From: Vitis vinifera
Taxonomy: Eukaryota; Streptophyta; Magnoliopsida; Vitales; Vitaceae
Assembly: GCF_030704535.1 (NCBI RefSeq)
Contig: NC_081810.1
Span: 5,117,501 to 5,181,500, forward strand
DNA length: 64,000 nucleotides
Direction: 5' to 3'
Both the position numbers and the translations under genes were made by a program. Shown here in pieces: positions 48,749 through 62,000 of the stretch. A model generated the notes under the pieces. It searched no databases. It was not told where the DNA came from and saw nothing but the letters and a program-made list of their open reading frames with translations. The number at the start of each line of letters is the position of its first letter. Within the stretch, counting starts at the first letter, position 1.

Positions 48749-51637
48749 CTAAAATTTTTCGTTGACATGTAACATAAATATTTTAGCCCATGTCTGCTTT
48801 ATAGATTCTGGAACAGCTGATGCATTTATGTAAGGGCTCCATACATCTCCCCCAGGACCAGTAAGAACCCAATTAACTTTTTTTGGTGGTTTGATAAAAT
48901 GGGAAGTTGAAGTTTTCACCTTCGTGCTAGAATTGTTTTTCTTCGAAGCATCAGAATTTTGTGAAGGCTGAAAAAGAAGCAGATTAAAATACAGTCAAGC
49001 ATAATAGAACAGCAATCAACTTACCTGGCAAACAAGTTAAATTCTGAAATTAAGCCTAAGTTGATTGTCTGACTTCAATACCTTGTGTGTACAATCATTT
49101 GCTTCTATTAGGTGTCTCTGAACAGATTTGAGGGATCGGAACTGTCGTCCAGTCCCAGGTTCATAGTAGTACTGCAGAATAGAACAACAGTTTTTCAAGT
49201 TTTGACTTGCAGCAAAAGTAACAGCAAATACCCTACTAACATGAGTTGAATTCATACATTCAAGTTAAACTCAAGTTGGTTGGGTTGTATAACTGTTACA
49301 AGTTAAATTTGTGTTAAGTAAGATTGGTTTGAGTTGAACCTGCCCATAATAGTTTTTTTAACTTCATTTTTTATATACTTATACCACAATTTAAATAGTA
49401 AATGACACAACATTTCAAGATAATAATAAATAAGAAAAATAAATTCACCTATCTTTCTAGAAAAATAAAATAATACATAATATGATTAAACTTAACATTT
49501 TTTCCTTTAAAATCATTTGAAAAGTACACAAAATTAATATGATTTATATAATTATATAAATTAAAAATATTAAATCAGGTTTGAGTTGGACTTGAATTGC
49601 CTAAACCATTTACTTAAGCCCAACCCAAATTCAATTTGTGATAGGAAAACTCAACCCAAGTATGAAAAATTATTACCCAAACCCGACCAAACATTGGGTT
49701 TAGACAACCTACCCAAGTTACACCTCCATTACTATTAAGAATCTTAGTTGGGTGCTCAATGCTTAAAGATTTTTTTTTCATAGGCAAATAAAATGAGTAT
49801 ATTATAAAAGGGGTCAAAAGTAATAGTGCACCAAAGTTCACGGCCATATACTGCAGCTGCCATTAGGCACAACCAAAAAAGAGGGGCCACAAAAAACTTT
49901 CCCTCAGACCACAACCAATTTACAAAATCAATCAAAGGCATTGAGCCTTCATTTATGTACAACTTCACCCACAAAAGAGGAGTACTAAGAAAGGTGCTTT
50001 TTAGACTCTGATCAAAATGTTCCTCATTTTCAAATGATATTTGATTCCTTTCTTTCACATTTTCCCAAAAGGAGTCACGTCATCCAAGGAAGTCTCTTGA
50101 CCATAGAAGATATCCCCTAAGATACACTAAGCAAAGAAAACAATAACAACCATAAAACCCTTGTCTTGACATAGTAAAGGAGGATGTGATCAATGGATTC
50201 TTCCTTGACTTGAAAAAGAAAGCATCTATTTACCAACGACCACCCTCTCCCCTGAAGAGGATCTAAAGTTAAAACTTTTATCTAACTAGCCTCCCAAACA
50301 AAGAAGCCCACTTATGAATTTCAAATTACTCCCACTATAAAAGGAATTGATCTCCCCAGCTCCAAGATAGAATATAGAGCTTTAATGGAGAAAGTTTCAT
50401 TCCTTGAATCCATCCAAACCATCTGATATTCTCTTTCCCTAATCATCACCTTCCGTTGAAGTTTAGAAAAGAGAAGCACTATGTCATCGAACTCCTAATC
50501 ACACACTTCTAGTGACCCCTTTATCTCATTTGGTCCAAAGATCCACTACTCACACTTCTTTTGATAAAGCTAATGCATACAACTTAAAACTTATTATTTA
50601 ATTCTTATTTTAAATATTAACTTTATTTGATAAATCAACTTAAATTTGTTTCTAAATTATTAAATTGATATATTAACATTCATTAATATTAAGTAATGAA
50701 ATTATGAAAGAGAAGGAAGGAATAAAGAGACAGAAACACCCAAACTATATTGCTTGGACTCAATTGTAGGCACTTATCTAAAAGTCAGATTCTTTTAACT
50801 CCAAAATTTAGGATATTTAAATTAGATAAAAAGGATCCAAAATTCGAGTATAGATATGAAGATATGATAATAAAAAGAAAAAAAAATAGAAATCTATTAA
50901 AAGTAAAGACATCTTTGATAAAAACTTCATATCTTTTATCTTTTATTATTTTTCCTTATCCCTAAAATTCTTAAATTCTCTCTTTCTTTAATGTAATAAC
51001 ATACTATGCAAGTGGAATATAATAAATAAATCAAAGCAACTAAGCAAATCCCACATTCACACTTATGTCATGTCATATTAACACAAATACATTGAAATAG
51101 TAAGAAAATTTGGGTATCCTAGCAACTAAGGAGAAGAATATTTGGGATTTAGAAAAAATTATTTAATTTGACTTGTTACTTTAAGTTATTTTGAACTTTA
51201 TTTTACAATATTAAGTTATTTTATTAAACATACTTAACATACTGAATGATTTAATTATCAAGTCATTAAGTTGGTTTACTAAACACCTTCTTAAAGACAT
51301 GTCTTGTTTTCCCATATTTTCTAAATTAACAACCAGAACCTCAACAAATTGTGTATATTTGGCCTTGAAGAAGAGTATTCCCAAACATGATCCAAAGAAT
51401 AACCCACAATAGTCACAAAACATTCACCATTAACCATCTAAAAAGGGGGGAAAAGGACTAAAAGTAAATGCTCATACACAATTATGCTACAATTCTAAAG
51501 CTATATAAACCCAAATAATGATTTTTTCTTTAGAAAAACAAAAGTACCTTGTGGATTTGGCCGGAACTACTGGATCTCTTCTGAAAAACCCAATTATCAG
51601 GGAGTTCAAGATTAGGGTCCATAATCTGCATGGCCAT
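48749..51637 (-). CDS. MBD: Methyl-CpG-binding-domain protein, tandem copy A (3 exons, N-terminally short)
   Basis: This is a plant MBD protein, a family of nuclear readers of methylated CpG. Minus-strand exons are 51548-51637, 49082-49171 and 48749-48967, in phase, giving 132 residues. The MBD runs from LPDNWVFQ through YYYEPGTGRQFRSLKSVQRH. The C-terminal part carries PPKKVNWVLTGPGGDVWSPY and then AVPESIKQTWAKIF, an arrangement I recall from the MBD5/6 type. Compared with copy B, the domain lacks four residues before IHKYYY, has Ser where B has the binding Arg, and His where B has Asp, so methyl-CpG binding is doubtful. The region upstream still reads like copy B (PLQILGPDKEEEEE) but without an in-frame ATG, so translation probably starts at MAMQIMDP. 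It is probably transcribed, given clean splice sites, but may be losing function. Confidence 0.82.
49172..51547 (-). other. Intron 1 of MBD gene A
   Basis: This 2.4-kb intron contains the LINE fragment at 49756-50470 and AT-rich filler. No additional exon was recognised. Confidence 0.7.
49756..50470 (-). mobile_element. LINE (L1-type) 3' fragment, zf-RVT region
   Basis: Read on the minus strand, with frameshifts and stops, this gives RGWSLVNRCFLFQVKEESID then HILLYYVKTRVLW, the zinc-binding domain after the reverse transcriptase of plant L1 elements, followed by a tail with ISFENEEHFDQSLKSTF and LLWVKLYINEGSMPLIDFV. Only the 3' end is present. It is in the same orientation as the host gene and inside its intron. 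Confidence 0.7.
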
Positions 51638-54600
51638 TTTTTGATGAGGTTGTTCTTCTTCTTCTTCTTTGTCTGGTCCTAAAATCTGTAGTGGCAATGA
51701 TTTCAAGGGTATATCAAATGTTATAGTTCGGTAACTCTAAGTTGTAACAAGTATGGTCTTGTTTGAATTCACTTATGAGAAGCCAAAAGATCTTTTTTAA
51801 TCTCAATAAGATCTTCTATGCCTATTTGGTTAATTTTATTAAAAGAGCTTATGACTAAAAAAAAACTTAATATGGAAGTAAAAAAAAATGTTGTTTCTTA
51901 TAGAAGCTCTATTTGGGTTTATGTGAGTTCTTTCATGTTTAAAAAAAAACTTTTATGATACCGATATTATCCTTCAAAAATTATGACTTTGGCTTCAATG
52001 TCAACTTCCATTTAAAACTAAAAACAGGAAGCAATTCCAAAAGGGGGCTCTATGCCTTGTCTTAGTAGGATGTTGCAAAAGAAAATGATTTTCATTCAAA
52101 GAAATTTCACAAAGTTGGATACCATTATTTTTATTTTTTATTTTTGGAGAAAAAAATTTCATAAATGTTTACCTATACTCTTTCGTAAAATCCATCATAT
52201 TTGTCCCTAATTTTGTCAAGGAGTTTTCTAAAAGAAACATTACGACAAATCTAACAATTTTTTTGTTTTTTTGCTATTTATTCTAGATAGATGATAGTTT
52301 ACCACCTAGTTTAATTTCATTTTTATTTAATGTAGATGTGCCATGACCAAGTCAACAAATCACTATGTAGTAATGTCTCATCAATTGCCTATGTAAAAGG
52401 GAAAAAAAAAAATTGCCAAGACAAATATTTTTTTTATATTAAAGCAAAGTGGATCTCATTTGAATTTTCAACCAAAAAAAATAGTGAAAAAAATGATGTT
52501 GCTCTGGTTTTAATGATATTCTGTGTATATTTTCATAAATGCATCATTTCTCAAGACATAATACTAGCAGAAAATGCTAGCCATGTATATATTGTGGGCT
52601 CATATCTAAACATCTTAAACTTTTAAGTTAATTGATAGCTTAATAAGATATCAAAACTATGGTTAACAAGATGTTTCAAATTCAAGTCACTCCTATTTAC
52701 ATGTAATCTATAACTACTAATTTATCACTTCAAGTATAGGTATGGGTCGCATATGATGAGGGTGTTAGCCTGGTATACATTGTGGCCTATATCTAATAGA
52801 AAAGGCATTTGTCTTTTTATTTACATTTTTAGTATATCACATTGGTATTAAAGAATAATTAACATCTGATCATATAACAGTTTACATTTGGTTAAACACT
52901 TGTATAAAAGCTATACTGGCTATACAATTTTAACAACTTTAATCATCTGATTTCCATCAAAAAACTTATAGCAGTGATGAATTTCAACTCTTCAAAAGTG
53001 TATGAGAATGGCTAGGAGAAAGAGCATCAAAGTTAGATTATTTAAACTCATTAACTAAGAGTACACTTTCATATTTGTACTTAAAAACCTTCGAGTATGT
53101 ACGGTTTGTATGTTGGCTTTCCATAACCATTTTCATCACAATCATTCACTTGGGAAATTACTGACTTAAGTTCATAAGATCAATCATGATGATATCATCA
53201 TATTAGGTTCAAGATTGGTGAAGTTTGGTTAAAGATCAAGTTCAACTTGATGACCAAAGATAATGCCAGTCTTGAGATCATTTTTGTTTCGACATTACAC
53301 AAGACAGGATTCCAATCTTTTAGAGCTTTGATAGAGATTGTAAATTAATCTTTCGAGATCATTGAAGGCTGACCAGATGATGGGTTCAGCTAAGGTCAAG
53401 CTAATGGGTATGAGATAAGGTTTCCATGACCCATCAAACCTGAGGTTCGTTAGCATGGATAGAAGGTGTGGACAATTAGTTGAAATCCAATCCTGCATGT
53501 TATAATTTATTTATTATAATTTTTAAAATATATTAGCTATTATTTTATTTAAAATATAATATGTATGTGTGTGTGTGTGTGTGTGTACAAAGAGAGAGAG
53601 AAAGAACAAATGGGGGTTTATCACTCTTTTTAAATTGCTGAAGTATCTTTGAATGTTAAAACTTGAGTTTACGGGTTGTCACTTAAGTTGGATTGGTAAC
53701 TAATGATAATTTATATTTTATGGCTTTGAGACATATTTAGCTTTTAACATCTTATCATAGTTTATATTATATGGATCTAAAATAGTTATTTTATTTATTA
53801 AGAAACTTCATGATTAGTTGTCTACCAATAGATTTTAGGATAGAAATATTTAGTCTATCCAGGTTATTAATCCTCTTTCCTTGTGCTCATTCAATGTGAA
53901 GAGAGGTCGGAAATTCAATTCAAAGTAATGTCAAAGTTTGAGTTGAACAGACTTCAACATATTGGTGAAAAGTTGAAATCTCACAGATATTTTGAGCTCT
54001 TTATCAAGACTTCATCCAATTGGTGGATCAATAATCAATTGCAAAAGAGTTTGAGTGAGGCTAAGAAGGTCAATGATTTATCTTAGGAACTCAGTTTCAG
54101 TAAGACAAAAATCTTTGTACTTTGATAATACTTGATCTGAGAAGTTTTGCCTAGTCATGATGGTTTGTGGTTTTTGACCTCATGTATAGGTTTTCCACAC
54201 AGAACATTGTTTTCATCACAAATGATAATTCTTGATAGATAGTTTGTGATTGGTTTTAGGTTTATAATTCACATCACGAGCATAATCAATTTGAGATTAA
54301 CCATGATTACAATGATTAAACATACAGATCTTCATTGGTTAATTGCATTATATCTCTGGTACATGAGAACTTATTGAGAATTCATTAATTGAGATAATCA
54401 ATCACATATAAGTGTGATTTTTCAAAGTAGTAGATCCAATCTCTTCTCTATTGTCACAGTGACAGAAAATGGAGTATGCACAAATCTATTACATTTTAGT
54501 AACAGGGAGAAACTGACTCTGTATTGACAGCTCATCTATGCTGCATTCATGGCATTTCAGCTGTCTCACATGCCTCAAATGGCAAAAGGCCTGCACTTCA

Positions 54601-55254
54601 TCAAGGCCCTTTTTTCTGTTCTCATTTCAATTTTCTTTAGGTTATTTACAGAGGAATTTAGTTGCAAGTGATTACCCTTCAAAATTTAAGCAAATGACAT
54701 CACTAGTTGAGCACATGGACTAGTAAAATTTCAAGAGATATCATGTACATTAAATGGGAATAGGAGAATATAAAACTATAAGACCAATGACCCTCAACTC
54801 TTTAGTCTCCTTAGGTTTGATTTTGAAATGTAATGCAATACATATAACAAAATCAGGAAGAAACATCAGGTTTAGGAAAAGCTCAAGTAAAGGGTTTGGA
54901 TTTAAGATATGAGGACAAACATTGCTGATCTACAACAACAATTCTGTGTTTTTCAAATTTATTCAAATAAATTCATAATGCAAGTGTCATGACAAACAGT
55001 GTGTGGGAAAATGTGATGAAATTTGAACCTCAAATATTTAAGTCCACATAAGACAAACATATGAGTCAGAACAGTATTTCTATATCGAATAAATACATTA
55101 AATAGGAGACAGTTTATAGATGATAAAAGAGAATGCCCTAATGATAACTTGAATACCTGAAATTTTATCATAAATCAAAGTAAGCAAAGACCAAAACAAG
55201 GGAGAGAGGAACAGTCCATAAGAAGTCTCCTAGGACCAGGTCCATCTTGGTTTG
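51638..55254. other. Spacer between the two MBD genes
   Basis: No gene is supported. A (GT)n run followed by (GA)n lies at 53560-53602. A 67-codon minus-strand frame at 53295-53498 looks protein-like but matches no family I know. Fragments of decayed transposons are likely but not identifiable by eye. Confidence 0.45.
53560..53602. repeat. (GT)n-(GA)n compound microsatellite
   Basis: About a dozen GT units are followed by ACAA and five GA units. Confidence 0.85.
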
Positions 55255-58200
55255 CTACTTGCAAATCTCATTTGAGATTGCACACAGCTTATTGTGAGCT
55301 AAGATGCGTGCCCATCTCTTTACCGTCTCTGATCTAAAACAGCATTCAAGAATAAGCTATAACTCATACAACTTCAAACTTATCAGCAAACAAACCCACA
55401 TGATAACACTATATTATCACATAAACTAATATTTATATCAGCAAAAGAGTAGTTCCAGATTTGCAGAAAAGCTTGTTGAACAAACTCTCAGAGAAAATTC
55501 ATCCAAGTGTAAGAAAAGAGCAACTAATTTGTCTGATCTTCGCCTGGAAACTAAGTTAATTCTTAAAACCCAAACTACACTGATCAAGTTACTTCAAATA
55601 CCTTGGGTGTATTTTCCATTTTTTCTGTTAGGTATTTCTGAATGGATTTGAGAGAACGGAATTGCCGTCCAGTTTCTGGTTCATAGTAATACTGCACAAG
55701 AAGACAATAAATTTCTTATTTGAATAGAAAATTTAAAACAGCCAAAGGGAAATAACACTAAATATTCCAAACTTAGATAAGACATATAGACCACAGTGAA
55801 ATAGCCAGAACAAAAAAATGTATATTAGAGCCAACTATATAAGTTCAAACTCTCCTTGCAATCCATCATCTAAAACTGTATGCAAATTTTGGATTTTTGT
55901 GATATATGTATAATTGATGTTTACCAAAAAAGGAGCATTAGTGGTATATGCATAATTAATTTTCACCACAAAAGGGTATTATTAATATTTATAGAAGCCA
56001 CTAATATATTCATATAGGAGGTCCACCAAAGAATCCACTTCAGGCTGCCAAAGATTCTAGTGTGGCAGTCTTACAGAAGAACACCAACAATGGCCTACTC
56101 CAAAGGCACTGATCTAAAACTACTTGAGCAGAAAGTGCCTTCACTTACGCATGCATGAAACTAGTTAAAAGATAGAACTCATTGCAAAGTGAATGGAGAT
56201 TGGCATCATTGAATTCAGGCGTATAAAGCTATAAAAATCCTAATAAGATATGAGCCCACAGAAGTAGTTTCTTATGTAGCAAGACAGTTATCCTTAAAAT
56301 TTGTGTTCTTGTGCTTCTCCCAACCCCTTAGATAAAAAGGAGAGAATAAAATAAAAAATAAAGACTCCATTGTTTTTACATGTTTGGGGTAGGCTCAAAA
56401 TGCAGCTCAGCATTTTATTAGTCTGGAATCTGGATATGATTGGAGACATTTATAGAGCAGAAAATGAGGAGTCGCTTCATTCTAGATGGGGTGGGGGAGG
56501 TCAAAGACCATCTACAAATGCTTGCAAAATTGAATTTCCTTCTTAAGGGAAATTTTTCAACAAACCATTCAATTCCCTTTGACAGTCAATTTAAACTTTT
56601 TAATCACACATTGATTCAATATTTACATTTACCATATTTAGCACATGGTAGAACATCCTTCTTTTCATATCTTTAGAAACTAGGTTCCAGCAAATTTTAT
56701 GCAAACTAGTAAAATGATTTTGCATGCTATCACCCTTCTCCTCATCCTGCTTTGATAGAAAACGTTATAACTGCAAACACATTGACTATAACATTATTCT
56801 GTACTTGAGTAAGAAAAATGGATCATCCATAGGGATACGTGATCTAAACCAATGTTTGTGCTTCAGCCTATACAGACACTCTTAAACCTTTAGTTTGGAT
56901 TAATTGGCAAGAACTTTGGTAGAACACCAATGATAGACTCCACACGATCTATTAGAAGGAATTTCTTTTAACATCACCAGGTCTTGCACTCAACCTAGCT
57001 TAATAAGAAAACAAAATCAACATTGTGCTGTAATATTGGTTTCAATGTCCTCAAATCTCATATTCAAAATACATTTAAGGGAGAAAAAAAAAATTAGTCA
57101 CAGAAAATCATAAATTGTGACCAGTGAGTCAGTTATGGTGGTTCAAAGATTGTCGGATTTCAATAGCTGTTCAAAGTGAAGAAATCACCATCAATATTGC
57201 TTTGATTCCAGTACTAGCTGAAAGGGTATAAGAACTGATATCAACATTCCCAGAATCAGTTCAGCAATCAACCATTCTATATGGAATTTTATATGCATAA
57301 ACAAGTCAACATTTTTCAAATCAACCCACTAAGATTGGTTAATTTCTGATTTTACAGGATAATCCAACAATAATCTACATTTGACTAAATTGCAGACTCT
57401 TCAGCCGAAACTCAGGTGATTAATGCACAATTCGTCTATTTGGAATGAATTGTATTACTAAATACATAACAATAGGATACACTGGATCTAACATGGAAGT
57501 TGTTTTGACACTGCCAAGTCAATTCTGGCAGATTCCCATCTCCACTACCAACCTACCTACCCACACGCCCCACACCCAAAAAGAAAGGAAGAGAAAGAAA
57601 TTGCAGTAAGTCCTGGTGATTTTTCTTATCTTTGATTTTGTTGCTGAGGAAACAAGCAAGAAATTTTGAGTCTTATTAGTCCCTTTTTGTTGCTCCATTT
57701 CCACCCTTAATAGAAGAAAAGCACCCCTTGCATTGTCAAGGAAAAGGTTGTGCCCCTCTTTCTCAATAAGCGAAGCTCTCAAACTAACACCACTTTATGG
57801 TCCACTTCAATTATCTCCTCAATCCCCAAAAACACCCCTCTTTTCTGTGGGCATAGTACCCTGACAACATGGTATATAAGCAGGCTAAAGAGCAGAAATC
57901 AAGAGTCAAATATGGACTTGTTGCCCCTCATTGGTGAACTCGGTCCTCCATCACTAAATATTTGAAACTAGTTCCAGAGGTTTGGTTTCATGAATTCAGT
58001 TGCAAGCTTTCCAAACAAAACCATGCAGATTAAATGCATGTTGGAGATTAGTTTCAGAGTCTAGGTTTGATGGACAGACTTCTAGCCTTATAGGCTTGCC
58101 AAAACAGATTAAATGCATGTTGCCAAACAAAACCATACAGTTGCAAGCTTGCCAAACAAAACCATGCAGATTAAATGCATGTTGGGGATTAGTTTCAGAG

Positions 58201-59024
58201 TCTCAATTTAATGCACAGACTTCTAGCCTTATAGGCTTGCCAAAACAGGAAAACTGGATACATGTTGAACCCGTTTTCGCCTAATTAAGAAAGAGCAGAT
58301 CCATCATGTCCAATGGACAAGTTTCGGCACACCATTAGCTAATGCATGCACGTGCAGGCCTACCAGACCTCCGGGATCTCCCATTGGTTGGGCATCCACG
58401 GAGACTAGCTGGATTGTCCCCTCATCTCTATACAAGGCCCTGATTTTGTGACAGTACAGAAAAACTTACCTAAGATCCCATCTAAGGCTTCAAATCCCAA
58501 TGTGACTAGCCCGAACCAACTCACTAGTCACTACTTCTCTCTTCTCATAGACCTGGACAATTCACCATCCTCGTTACTGGCCTCACTAAAAAGCCAATGT
58601 CCTTTCCTTTCCTACTTTTTCCCAGAAAGCAAACAGGACCGTAAAAAAATTACCCACATTAAGCCTTACAAACGTATCCCCAAACATCATCTAAAGAATA
58701 CACTCGAGAAAAAAAAAATTAAACAGGAAAAACAAATGAAAAACAAATGGCCATAGGCAAGAGTATGGAATAATTAAAGAGCGACATAAAACCCTAAATT
58801 ACCTTGTCGATTAGGCCGCAGGACTTGCCGGAGGCACGACGCACCTTCCTGACGACCCAATCGCGGGGAAGCTTGAAGGTGGAAGACTCAATTTGCATGG
58901 CCATTTTGTTACGGCTTTGTGGCTGTGGGTCATCTTCTTCCTCTGGTCTCAGAATCTTCAGTGGCAACGGCGTTCTCGGCAATCGGCATTTCTTTCTTCC
59001 CCCACTGCGTTTGTGTCTCGCCAT
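55255..59024 (-). CDS. MBD: Methyl-CpG-binding-domain protein, tandem copy B (C-terminal part incomplete)
   Basis: Minus-strand exon 1 is 58803-59024 and encodes 74 residues starting MARHKRSGGRKKCRLP, a basic tail and acidic linker. Exon 2 is 55602-55691. Together they encode a full MBD: LPRDWVVRKVRRASGKSCGL, then IDKYYYEPETGRQFRSLKSI. The Arg in KVRR, the Asp of LIDK, the Tyr of KYYY and the Arg of QFRS sit at the positions of the methyl-CpG-binding residues in MeCP2, so binding is likely. A segment at 55255-55333 encodes SETVKRWARILAHNKLCAIS and a stop, matching the end of copy A, but the WVLTGP exon that should join them was not found and direct splicing gives the wrong frame. The protein may therefore end soon after the MBD, or I missed an exon. 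Exons 1 and 2 are sound; the 3' end is not. Confidence 0.72.
55692..58802 (-). other. Intron 1 of MBD gene B
   Basis: This 3.1-kb intron has donor AAG/GTAATTTAGG and acceptor CTTGTGCAG. It contains the 141-bp tandem duplication near 58 kb. I saw no other genes. It lies at the same codon position as intron 1 of copy A, confirming that the two genes are duplicates. Confidence 0.75.
57999..58250. repeat. 141-bp tandem duplication in the MBD gene B intron
   Basis: The unit starts GTTGCAAGCTTTCCAAAC at 57999 and again as GTTGCAAGCTTGCCAAAC at 58140. Both copies share ATGCAGATTAAATGCATGTT, TTAGTTTCAGAGTCT and ACTTCTAGCCTTATAGGC. The second copy is cut short at the right. A partial third start (AGATTAAATGCATGTTGCC, about 58106) lies inside the first unit, so the array grew in more than one step. 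Confidence 0.85.
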
Positions 59025-62000
59025 TGCGTCTCCTCCTCTTCTCCCCCGTTGGGGTGTTGCCAAAATATAACAATTTTTTCCACTTGAAACCATACTTTGA
59101 GGAGCATGTCCTCTTTAGTCTTTCCCATGTTTTGAAAATAAAAGTTGGCCCACATGTTTCCCTTCACTTGCCCCTCCCTTAATTTATTATTACTAGTAAA
59201 TACAATGTTTACTATTAAAAATAATAATAAATATTACCTTAACAATTCAAAAATATGTCTTTTGGAAAAAATAATATTTTAGAAAAAAAAAAGTTGTTGG
59301 ATAAAATATTTTTGTTTAATTCTAAAATAGATAAATAACTTATATCACCTAATTACTTGTTATATATTTTGTAATTTTTATAACATGACAGGATAATATC
59401 GATATTAAAAAATAAGATGTTTATTTGGAAAGAAAATTTGCAATATAAATAATTATAATTCTTTAAAAATGTAAATCAAAAAGAAAGAAATGTGAATGTG
59501 GCATGTAACAATTCTACGGCAACCATCCACTAAAGGGGTTCTATAAGGTTAAATAAAGATTCGATTGACCATTTGATATAATTGTTATGTTTAGTGTGTG
59601 ACTCATTGGTTTTTTGTAGGATTAGGGTTCAAAACATAAAATGGACCGGGCCATACATAGTATGAACTCAAAATTACAGAATTAATAACCAACTCATCGC
59701 TTCACATTATCAAGATCTAAACAACCAATCAAGATATGATATACTGGTCATATCATTGTAGCAACTAAATTTTTTTTTTGCATAAAAAAAAAAAAAAAAA
59801 AAAACACCAAACCAATCTGATTATGAGTTTGGGAAGCGAAACCTAGAATGATATGGATAAATGGAAGAAGTGTGAGAGAAAGAGATAAAAAGAACCCCAA
59901 TGATATATGATTCCAATATAATATGTAAGGTCTATGAATCATTTCATAAAAAGCAGTGTAATAAGGATCAAACTAATTCCTCCTGAATTAAATGAATATA
60001 TTCATAAATAAAAAAAAATCAAGAGCCTAGAGCCAATAAAGATTGAGAAGATTGATTCAAGAACAAAAGCTCCATTGTATAATTCGGACCTAAATAAAAT
60101 AATAATTATTATGTGAATTTTTTACCAAATTATGAAATAACATGCAATAATAAGAGTAAGAAAGAGCACGCAAACAAAAATTTTATCATACTTCAACAAA
60201 TGTTTTCTATATCCATACTCACGGGCTTCTTTGAAGTCATAATTTTTTTTAACTATTCCTTTAAGAGTCTTCTAACTAAGCCTCGAAGACATAAACTTGA
60301 TTTCTCAAACACAAAGAAAACTCTACAAGTTTTTTATGCTATCCTTGGCCATTAAAAAGCTTCAATAAATCTCTCACATTGTTCCCTCAACATCTTATAC
60401 ACAAGATTATAATAAAAAGGGATGAAATGAAACTTTTTTTAAATTTAGATATACAAGTGAAAAGATTTTAACCTTGAAGTTCAATCAAAAAGTATGAAAG
60501 TTTGAGTTTGATGCACAATAAATATTAAGAGAAGTTTTGGACCCAATGAATAATGATTTGTAAGTTGTTGGAGTCTATCGTCAATGAGTTTCAATGACCG
60601 TAGTTATAATATTTTATATCAAAAAGAAAAAAAAAATTATTAGGCGCATTTACCAACTTAATCAAAAGTTGGCCGCTAGATTAGTTGTTGGAGATTTGCA
60701 GGTGATCATTGAAAGCAAAATGTCAATTGATTGAAAATGCTTGAAGAGAACCATAATTGCGAGTGATGGAAAAATGTTGAATAAATAATTTTTAATGCAT
60801 CAAGTTAGTCCAATTTAAAACCTTAAGATTAAAAATCAATTTTTTAATTATGAAAATGATTGTCAAAGCATAATGGGTTTTTATCCCCAAAATTATCGAT
60901 TTTATTATTATAAAAATCATTAATTAAAGATTTTATGTTTCCCTTTTTTTTTAAAGACTCTTAGTTTATAATCAAACCGTGGACTATCAGCAAATGGAGT
61001 CGGCTATAACTGCCATCATAGTCATGGATTTTATATATTTATTTATTTATTTATCAAAATTGAGTTGGGAAGAATGATAGGATGAAGGAAAAGAGAAGAA
61101 CAATCAGGAAGCAAGGAAAGAGGATGGAAGACAGGAAGGAGAAGAAATGAGATTAAGCCTGGGGTTGGAAACTGAAAAAGACATTCCAAGTGATTGTCAT
61201 GGAATCCTCTTATACAAAAACCCCAATTTGATAAAAAAAAATTTTAAATAGAATGTCTAGAAGTATATGTCTATAGAATATAGTTTTTAAATAGAACATC
61301 AATATCAAAATAACTTGTACTTTTCTTCTACTGCCAGTAAAGCAATAGGCCTAGAAGTTGGCAGATATATCCAACATGGAAGTGGAAGAAGAAGCAATTT
61401 GAAGCATATCCAGATACGTCAACTTGTTTACCCTAAACACTATAGGGTTTTAGCATCACTGCTGACGGTTGGCTGCCTTGCCGACGGTTCGATAAGCTCT
61501 AAACCCTCCACTCCATTGACTAAAAGGTTTAGATCCGACGGCACGTTCCTTTCATATTACTATTAATATCTTCCTTCCCACTTCAAACCCCATGATTTAA
61601 CTTGTTGAATCAGAAAGCCTGCAGCTTTGTTAGGTGAAGTCTGGACATTCATTATCCAACTCTAATCTTTTGACTTCCTGCATAAACCCCGGCCCTCTCA
61701 CCAATCACCAATGGGAATGGACGAGTCTCCCATTCCCATCTACGCATAGTTTGTCTCACAGTGACGCCATCACATTCATATAATATCAACTCACAGGCAA
61801 GCATATTTTTCCTCTTAGAATACAAGTCGTAAACCTCTCGCACTATTCAACATAAGGGTAGTTGTCTGGAAATTTTGGAGAAGAAAGGAATGGCATGGAT
61901 CGTCACTTTTAGGATATAATAGACCAATAGACCAATTTGCTGGGAAGTGGACAGTTCATAAAAAGTAAACATAAAAGACTTAAAAAGTAAGGTTAGCAAC

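Noticed and set aside
53295-53498. Possible exon of a resistance-like or retroelement gene
   Set aside because: No diagnostic motif and no linked exons.
58804-59182. Plus-strand frames opposite MBD copy B exon 1
   Set aside because: Antisense shadows of the coding exon.
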